Shown here: positions 13,101-22,100 of the stretch, piece by piece
How positions within the stretch are numbered: the first letter of the stretch is position 1
Layout of the letters: the number at the start of each line of letters is the position of its first letter
Assembly (NCBI GenBank): GCA_029237695.1
Contig: CM055265.1
Coordinates: 212,862,506 to 212,926,505 of the forward strand
Source of the DNA: Conchocele bisecta
Lineage: Eukaryota; Mollusca; Bivalvia; Lucinida; Thyasiridae
Length of the DNA: 64,000 bases
Reading direction: 5' to 3'
Notes under the pieces: generated by a model
The model's database searches: none
What the model was told of the DNA's origin: nothing
The model's input: the letters and a program-made list of their open reading frames with translations, nothing else
Position numbers and translations under genes: made by a program

Positions 13101-16100
13101 ACTGGGGGGTGGAGTGTGTAAGGCATGTTCATATGTATCACGTGTATAAATATTGACATAATATGTGAAGCCATGTAGAAGTTACTAAAGAATATGGTAA
13201 TATCGGGACGTACGGAGGGACGGACGGACTAAAAGTAGGTCAAGGTCAAATATAGGTCAGGGATTATTGATGTACATCACTAGGAGATGAAGTTGTCCAA
13301 GTATGGTTGGTGTAGGGCCAGGAGTATTGCATCTACAAGCTTGACTAAAAACCTTAACCAAGGAGAATTAAGTAAGTAATTCAAGAGGAAATGTAGGTAG
13401 GTCAAGGTCAAATATAGATCAGGGGTTATTGATGTACATCGCTATGAGAAAAGGTTGTCCAAGTATGGTGTTAGTATGCACAATAGTATTCCATGTACAA
13501 GCTTGACTAAAAACCTTAACCAAGGGGAATTAACTAAGTAATTCAAAGTTAAATGAAGGTCAAGGTCAAATATAGGTCAGTGGTTGTTGATGTACATCAG
13601 TAGGAGATGAAGTTGTCCAAGTATGGTGGGTGTAGGGCCAGGAATATTCCATATACAAGCTAAACTAATAACCTTAAACAAGGTTAATTAACTAAGTAAT
13701 TGAAGAGGAAATGTAGGTCAATGTGAAATATAGATCAGGGGTTATTGATGTACATCCCTATGAGAAAAGGTTGTCCAAGTATGGTGTCTGTATGCACACT
13801 AGCATTCCATGTACAAGCTTGACTAAAAACCTTAACCAAGGTTGACTAAAAACCTTAACCAAGGGGAATTAACTATGTAATTCAAATTTAAATGTAGGTC
13901 AAGGTCAAATATAGGTCAGGGGTTGTTGATGTACATCACTAGGAGATGAAGTTGTCCAAGTATGGTGGGTGTAGGCCAGGAGTATTCCATATACAAGCTT
14001 GACTAAAAACCTTAACCAAGGGGAATTAACTAAGTAATTCAAGAAGAAATGTAGGTCAAGGTCAAATATAGATCAGGGGTTATTGATGTACATCCCTATG
14101 AGAAAAGGTTGTCCAAGTATGGTGTCTGTATGCACAATAGTATTCCATGTACAAGCTTGACTAAAAACCTTAACCAAGGTTGACTAAAAACCTTAACCAA
14201 GGGGAATTAACTAAGTAATTCAAGGTTAAATGTAGGTGACGGTCAAATATAGGTCAGTGGTTGTTGATGTACATCACTAGGAGATGAAGTTGTCCAAGTA
14301 TGGTGGGTGTAGGGTCAGGAACATTCCATATACAAGCTTGACTGAAAACCTTAACGAAGGGGAATTAACTAAGTAATTCAAGAGGAAATGTAGGTCAAGG
14401 TCAAATATAGATCAGGAGTTATTGATGTACATCCCTATGAGAAAAGGTTGTCCAAGTATCGTGTTTGTATGCACATTAGTATTCCATGTACAAGCTCGAC
14501 TAAAAACCTTAACCAAGGTTGACTAAAAACCTTAACTAAAGGGAATTAACTATGTAATTCAAGGTTAAATGTAGGTCAAGGTCAAATATAGGTCAGGGGT
14601 TGTTGATGTATATCACTAGATGAAGTTCTTCGAATAGTCGAGCTAAAAACCTTAACAAAGGTTGACTAAAAACCTTAACCAAGGGTAATTAACTAAGTAA
14701 TTCAAGAGGAAATGTAGGTCAAGGTCAAATATAGATCAGGGGTTATTGATGTACATCACTATGAGATGAAGTTGTGCAAGTATGGTGGGTGTAGGGCCAG
14801 TAGTATTCCATATACAAGGTTGACTAAAAACCTTAACCAAGGCGTGACGGTGACGGTGACGGTGACGCCGACGCCGGGGTGACAACATAAGCTCTACTTA
14901 TTCTTCGAATAGTCGAGCTAAAAAGCAATACAAATTGTAGGGTACGTTTATCATGCTGCAGAAAATAATAAACAGACCACAAATATAGCATATTTTTATT
15001 ATTTTCCATGAAAACACATCTTGGTATTTTATTAGAATTGTCTCCAAGGAGACAATTCTAATGAAATGCCAAGATTGTTTTCATTTCAAAGCAAACTATT
15101 CAATAATTGCTGTCTGTTAATGTGTATTTAAATTGCTTCAGAAATGATAGAGTGACAATACTCAATTACTAATTCCTTATCTGGAGCCCTGTGATGGAAA
15201 CTTGAATCACGTAAGTCACCAAGCAAATATTGATCATAAATTTCTATTAATTACAGAAATGTAATGCATACCTGTTAGAACTTTCTTCTCCTTGCCAGTC
15301 ATATCGATGACCTTGACCTGTGACATCTGACCTTTGATTCCTTTCGTCTTCCTACCGCTGCCAGAGTCAATAGCCTCCTGGGCCGTTTTATACACATACT
15401 TCACTTTCTTCCGTTTCCCCTACAACACGAAACAACGCCCAGTCAACACTGCAGGAAATAATGTACTAGTATGCTTTTATATCAACTTATGACTATTCTA
15501 TTGCTGAAGATCCTGATGATCGGTGACGTAGTCGATGACGTCGTGTCTGGTTAAAGCAAGTCACATGGCTACTAAGTGTGAGTGCATCAGCGGGAAATTT
15601 GAATTCTATATAGCAAAACTAGCATAAGCAACGCCGGTTATGTTTTCAATAATAAGTTTTTTACTTTTTTTTTCATAAATGTTCAGAAAACTAATAGAAA
15701 TCAACTGTTAAATGCTTTTTTACCAACTGTTTTGCTCACATTTTATCCATATCTGAGACATTTTAAGTAACATAAATGCAATGAAATAAATTAGTAACTA
15801 TCAATTGCAGAAAAACTAGCGTTGACAACGCTAATGTTTTTCAGTAAAAACTTTTTTTGACTACTCCCAAATGATTTTTCAGACGACTCGGATCAGAAGT
15901 ACGATACAGAACTACAATACGTTTCATCACTTTCTGCGCAAATCTGAATCCCAGTACCTTCAACCCTTTCAACACTACAGCCATCTTAGGCAGTGTTTGC
16001 AAACAATGTAAATCAAGATGAGCCGGCTCATCAGGATCTGCACTTTTCGGTGTTTGCAATTAATGTAGATCAAGATGAGCTGGCTCGTGACGCGAGGGAT

Positions 16101-19100
16101 CTAATTGGTGAACATTCACACGAAGAGTGATGAAATATTATACTACAAGTGTCTACTTTGGCCTGAAGGCTTAGAAGCCTGAAGATTGCACTTTTCTGTG
16201 TTTGCAAACAGTGGAGATCCAGATGAGCCGGCTCGTGACGAGCCGGCTCATCAGGATTTACACTTTTTGCAAGGAAGTTTCATATTTTTAGAAAACAAAC
16301 TGCTGGTGATACCTCGGGCTCGCGGCGCCACTGGGACAACTGCTGCTGAAACTGCTCGGTCTCCTTCTCCTCATCGTCCTGCACGGGGAAATCCTGCAGG
16401 GAACGCTCGCTCCGCTCTGTGCCGTACGCCCCCACCGCCGCCCGCCCCTTCCGCTTCACCGCCTCCACCGGCGTCGTGATTCCCTGCTTGTTCTTGCCCA
16501 GGCCCTTCCCAATCTCAAACCCCATCTGGATAAAACGTAGATGTACAATTACAGTACGCCATCATACAAACCACATCTCAAACCCCATCTGGATCCACCA
16601 CACAAACAAGCGCATCATTATCACTAAGCTACCGTAATTCCCTCCAGTCCAGTAGGATGTGTTGTACCGTAAATGCACTGTGGCATGGAATACAACATGA
16701 ACGCTGCTCACCTTTGAGCATATACAAATATGTTAGTATGTATGTCCTATGCGTAACCGACTAAGGACAACTTCATCCCGGCGTACACACCTGTAGCCAG
16801 GAGTCCATTCGCCCAAAGTCAGTTTCACAGCATGAAGTTTATTATTTTTGAGAAGACACAGGTGTGCATTGTATCAGAGATGAATGAGTTAATGGATGAT
16901 TTAAAGGTACATGCCCACTCAGTAGGCACAAAATGTTCTTTATATCAGAGACATCATCTGAGACATTTTCTGGCAAAATAAACATTCATTCACCACTACC
17001 CCACATATTGATTGGCATTATTATACATTTTATATCAGACGTAAATTTTCACTGATATCAGGGGCGATAACCTTGTTTCCTTAAAATGTTAACGGACATA
17101 ACTATTTATTCTCTGTATTTATTTTTTGATGTGCAATGATCATACTTTATAATCTGTCGAAAATATTATTTTTTCAGGTGACGCATTTAATTTTTAATTA
17201 GTGTAAATAATTAAAAAGTATCATGCCTCATTTGCATATGAAAATAGCCTGATACAACCGCGCGTCACTAACAGTAAAATAAATATTACTAAATGATTAT
17301 ATCTGTATAGCGGGCACTTGTAAAGAACATTTTGAGCCTACTGAGTGGGCATGTACCAGTAAAATCATGATAGGAAATAGGAAAATGAGTAGTCGGTAGC
17401 TCCAGGGCGGCCTTGGCAGCACTATCTGCCCTGTCATTGCCCTTGATACCAGTATGACTGGGGAGACAACAAAAGATAATGTCCTTGCTAGACGAAAGTA
17501 AAAGATGGTGTAGCTCAATAACTGACGGATAAGTGGATGCTCAAGCTTCATGTTGTACAAAGCTTATAATGAATCGGAAAATAAAATGAATTGCTTTCTC
17601 CAGATATTTTCGCAAAATCAAGGGCCCTCAATTCCGCAGAACATATCGAATATTTATCTGGGAATCTGAATTGCGGCAGCAGCAGCTACCTGGTCCCTGT
17701 CCTTTGAGCCGTCAGCCCCATGTGGAAACAACCATTGCACAATTACAGCAAGGAGACAGTGACAGGTGAGGACAGAGCTCCAATTAAGGTGCGTAATTTT
17801 ATCAACTTTTGGGGGAATTATAGTTATTTCTTCACCAAAAATGGCAAGTTTGGAGTGCTTTAGAATCGTCTCATTGAGACGATTCTAAAGAACTCCCAAT
17901 TTGCCATTTTTGGTGAACAACTAAGAAAAATACCTTGAATATTTGGTCGAATTACGCATCTTAACTGGAGCTCTGGATGTGGAAGTCGGGCTGTATTTCT
18001 CTTCACACATGTTGCTGTTGTGATCACCGGAGCCGGTGATTATAAATCTTTCTGATCATGTACTCAGTTCTCATACTCTGAACCATTTCGAAATTTTAAT
18101 TGGGTAAAATGAAATCACACTACTGTTTACACATCAACAGACAGCAATTATTGAATAGTTTGCTTCGAAATAAAAACAAGTACATGTATTGGCATTTCAT
18201 TAGAATTGTCTCCTTGGAGACAATTCTAATGAAATACCAAGATGTGTTTTCATGGAAAATAAGAAAACTATACTATATTTGTTTTCTGCAGCATGATAAA
18301 TGAACCACAAAATTGTAATTGCTTTTTGATACTCGCTACTTCTCATTTCAATTGGGTTTTTGGCAATTTTAATTGGGTATTTACGCAAATACGCAGCTTA
18401 TCCAGAGCTCTGAACTAAAATATTCGTAAGTGCAAATTTAGCAGCTTCTGGAAATTTCAATTGATGGATTAACATTTATTGAGCAAAGTTTAGTGATACG
18501 GCCCCCAGGAAGCTTGATTGGCCGAGGCTGAGCTGTGCTCAGTGGCGGTCAATTTAACTACCTGATTTCAAGTAAAAATTTGGAGAACATATTCAGAAAA
18601 TTGTATAAGAACAGCCAAGAATAATTGATTCATATACCGATGGAATATGATTGAACATCCAATTACAAACTGCCAAATACCGGTAATGTTATATACAGAC
18701 AGTTTGAAAGATGACTGGGTACACTATATCAACTTTGAGGGAAATTGACAAAAGTGAAAGGGTTTAACATCCCAGCAACAGCTAAGGTCATATAGAGACA
18801 GGACCACAGTGTAAAGTCTCATCTGAAAGACCAGTGGGATAGACATACTATGAAAGTCGTTTTTGCCCTAGGCGAGGTTTGAACCCAAAACCTCCGGATT
18901 GGAAGTCAGGTGTCTTGACCCCTAGTCAACAGCCTGGGAGAAATTGAAAATTCAATACTAGCAGACATTGGAAGATCATGATCTGGTGCCGGGTGTCCTT
19001 GAAACATGAAAGATCACTTACACTAATCCGATTTTAGTTGTGTTTTATAACAAGCAGGGGATAATGAGGTATATACTAGGAATAAGAAGTGGCTTTGTAA

Positions 19101-22100
19101 CGGTCAGCTTCGCCATGTGCACAATAAGGAACCATCATGTTGATGAAGATGACATCAGTATATCAAGTCCTAACCTGACTGTGTATACAAGAGTACTAAC
19201 CCTTTCAACACCACAGGCCTGTATAGTGGTATTGGTAAAACGTGTAGATCCAGATGAGCCGGCTCGTGACGAGCCGTCTCATCAGGATCTGCACTTTTTA
19301 AAAGTAATTTTAATATTTTTGAGAACAAAAACACCCTCTTTTCATAAATGGACTAGTCTGAAAATCTTTTTCAGATGGCTAGATTGGTTGCAAAGTTAAC
19401 ATATCAAAATCCATTCCAGTTACTTAGGGGTGAAAGGGTTAAGAGCTACAAATTCTGTGACTTCCATAAATCTCCTTCCCTCTGTGGGCCGTCCAGTGGC
19501 AGTGACACTGTACGTACCTTCTGCATGAGTTTCATGCCGACACCCTTCGTATGCTTCTCCCAACTTGCAAACTCCCTGAAACATGGCAATGTCACGTGAT
19601 AACCAGGCACATTTGAGGGTCAGTGGAATAAGGGTGTTAATTCCCTTGACCAATCCAGGTACATTTGCAAGTGTTTTTTTGTCGGCCGAGAAGAAAAATG
19701 TGGCATAGTCCAAGTCGAAGAAGATGCAGATGGATCAGATGCAGAGTGAAACGTTTTTAAGTAATAAAATCCTGCACATCATTGTTTGACGACAAGGAAA
19801 CGGAAGGATGAAAATTGAAGAGCGTTTGCCATACAGGCAATGTGTGATGACAGGTAGACAGACATGTGCAAATTATAATACATACTGACTGTCATCCTGG
19901 AGACCGTTTCTCTAAACTTTGTATGACTAAAATGATCGTAAGTGCAAAATTATGATAGTCTGTAAATTTCACATTAACAATGTTTTCTTGTAAACAATTA
20001 TTGGATTTACATTTATTGAACATAGGCTATGCTCAATAAATGTAAATACGTCAATTGAACTTTCCAGACGATCTTAAATTTGCACTTACAAACATTTTAG
20101 TTGTACGAAGTTTAGTGAAACGGGCCCCAGGACGGTATAAAAATGAAGCAGATCAGATTGGCATTATGGGACTGAACAAGCCGCTCAGCGTCAACATTTT
20201 CGTTGTAGATCATGTATAGAAATGCTTATGATCACAGAGGCAGGGTTAGAGAATCATCGCTTACTTCTCCGGTTTGGCGAATGATCTGATGCCGGCCCTG
20301 CCAGCCTGCCGCGGCTTCTCTGGCTTCCCAGTGAGTCGCTGGATGTCGGCGATATCAAAGTCAGCTCCCTCATCCCCGGCGCCCCCCTCCTCCTCCTCCT
20401 CCTCACCCTGATACAGAGGGGAACATGTGTAAACACGGCAGTCAATATGTGTAAACCACAACAGTAACAATTAATCAGAGCTCCAGATAAGCTGCGTATT
20501 TGCTTAACTACCCAATTAAAATTGCCAAAAATCCAGTTGAAATCAGAAGTAGCGAGTATCAAAAAGCAATACAAATTTTATGGTACCTTTTTCTTGCTGC
20601 AGAAAACAATAAACAGACCACAAATATAGCATATTTCTCTTATTTTCTAAGAAAACACATCTTGGTATTTCATTAGAATTGTTTCCAAGGAGACAATGAT
20701 AATGAAATGCCAAGACTTGTTTTCATTTCGAAACACTCTTCAACAATTGCTTTCTGTTGATGTGTAAACAGTAGTGTGATTTTATTTTACCCAATTCAAA
20801 TTTTGAAATACCCAATTGCTTAAGACATGATGGAGTGACAATACCCAATTACTAATTCCTTATCTGGAGCACTGTATTAATTTAATGGATGTGCATGGAC
20901 ATATTACTGTAAAAGCCCCATATTTTGAAAAAGCCATGTAAATGTTACCTGAATAGCACACAGAGGTTTGGTGAAGATCCAATTAAATATAGCAGGAGTA
21001 ATACACATTTTGGATGTACATGTGATGAAAGAAAGTAGGTCACGGTCACCAAAATGACACAGATTTCAGGATATATCCTGAAAATTCCCACCCGTTTAAT
21101 GTTTATTGTTTTCAGTCGTGGTTGACGTGTTAATTAGCACGTAAAAATATCAGGACGGTATTTTAATTTTGATGATGTCAGTAATGTGTCGTTGGTGACG
21201 ACATTGAATATTACTGTGATAAAAGTCATACTTTGTAAACGGTCCACGCAAATTGCAATAGCGTCCAATTCGTGGGTGAAAACTTGGTTTTAACCCATAT
21301 AACAAAATCAAGCAATTATAACACTGATAATGTCCTGTAGTTAATTTTAAGAAAAGCTACTCGGGATTTTCCAAGTTATTTACAAGACAGGTCTACATAT
21401 TACCTCTCCCGGCTTAAATGTCTTGTCGCCCTGCTTGATACCGCCGCTGATAAAACTCATGGGCGTCATCAGGTCCTTCTTCCTGCCCCCGCCACCGAAC
21501 CTCGGCCGCTCGCCGTCGCTGTCGTCATCAGCCCACATCCCTGGTACACAGAAAACATGAATCGGTTTTCAACAGCCTCCAGAATTCAAGGGTTAACCCT
21601 TTAACCCCTAAGTAACTGGAATGGATTTTGATATGTTAATTTTGCAACCAATCCAACCTTCACAAAATGATTTTCAGACTAGTACATTTATGAAAAGTGG
21701 TTATTTTTAGTTCTCAAAAATATGAAAATTACTTGCAAAAAGTGAAGATCCTGATGAGACGGCTCATTACGAGCGGCTCATCTGGATCTGCACTGTTTGG
21801 ATAAAACGCTATAGCGGGGTTTCGGGTTTAAAGGGTTAAAACAGCCAATAAAGTTTCATTTAAGTGTAAAATACAAATTTAGTACAAATTTGACCCTGTG
21901 AGTCAAAATCAAATTTTAAAGGGTCACTAATGAAAACCTGGATTAAATCGGATCAAGCCAAGGAAAAATGAACTGGTTTAACGACACGGCTAGAGAAATG
22001 GGGCTTATGGGATTTGTGACCTATGTAGCTCATCAAATACAGAGCTCCAGATAAGGTGTGTATTGGCATATTTTATGCACATATTTTAGCAGAACATGCA

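Larger units (their letters stand above)
7141..14920 (+). repeat. Helitron-like (HINE/pearl-type) element with expanded ~160-bp BIV160-like satellite
   Basis: Starts ACAAGAGCTGTAGGAGAACA and ends with CATAAGCTCT...GAATAGTCGAGCTA, a Helitron-style tail. In between are dozens of ~160-170-bp repeats, each with CTAAAAACCTTAACCAAGG, AGGTCAAGGTCAAATATAG, GGGGTTATTGATGTACATC and a CCAAGTATGG block. Two monomer types occur, GGAGATGAAGTTGTCC and ATGAGAAAAGGTTGTCC. A second 5' end appears at 10005 and further 3' ends at about 12086-12106 and 14627-14646, so several element copies were fused. HINE and pearl elements with such central repeats are known from bivalves; I did not align to a reference. Confidence 0.8.
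7055..15191 (+). mobile_element. Family A MITE split by a 7.8-kb satellite insertion
   Basis: The left part (7055-7140, CAGAGCTCCAGATAAGCTGC to AGCGAGTATCA) and right part (14921-15191, AAAAGCAATACA to CTTATCTGGAGCCCTG) together make one family A copy. This is clear by comparison with the uninterrupted copy at 20476-20874. The composite is flanked by TGATG at 7050-7054 and 15192-15196. Confidence 0.85.

Noticed and set aside
16186..16637. Plus-strand proline-rich open frames
   Set aside because: Antisense to the GC-rich G-patch exon; no independent evidence.
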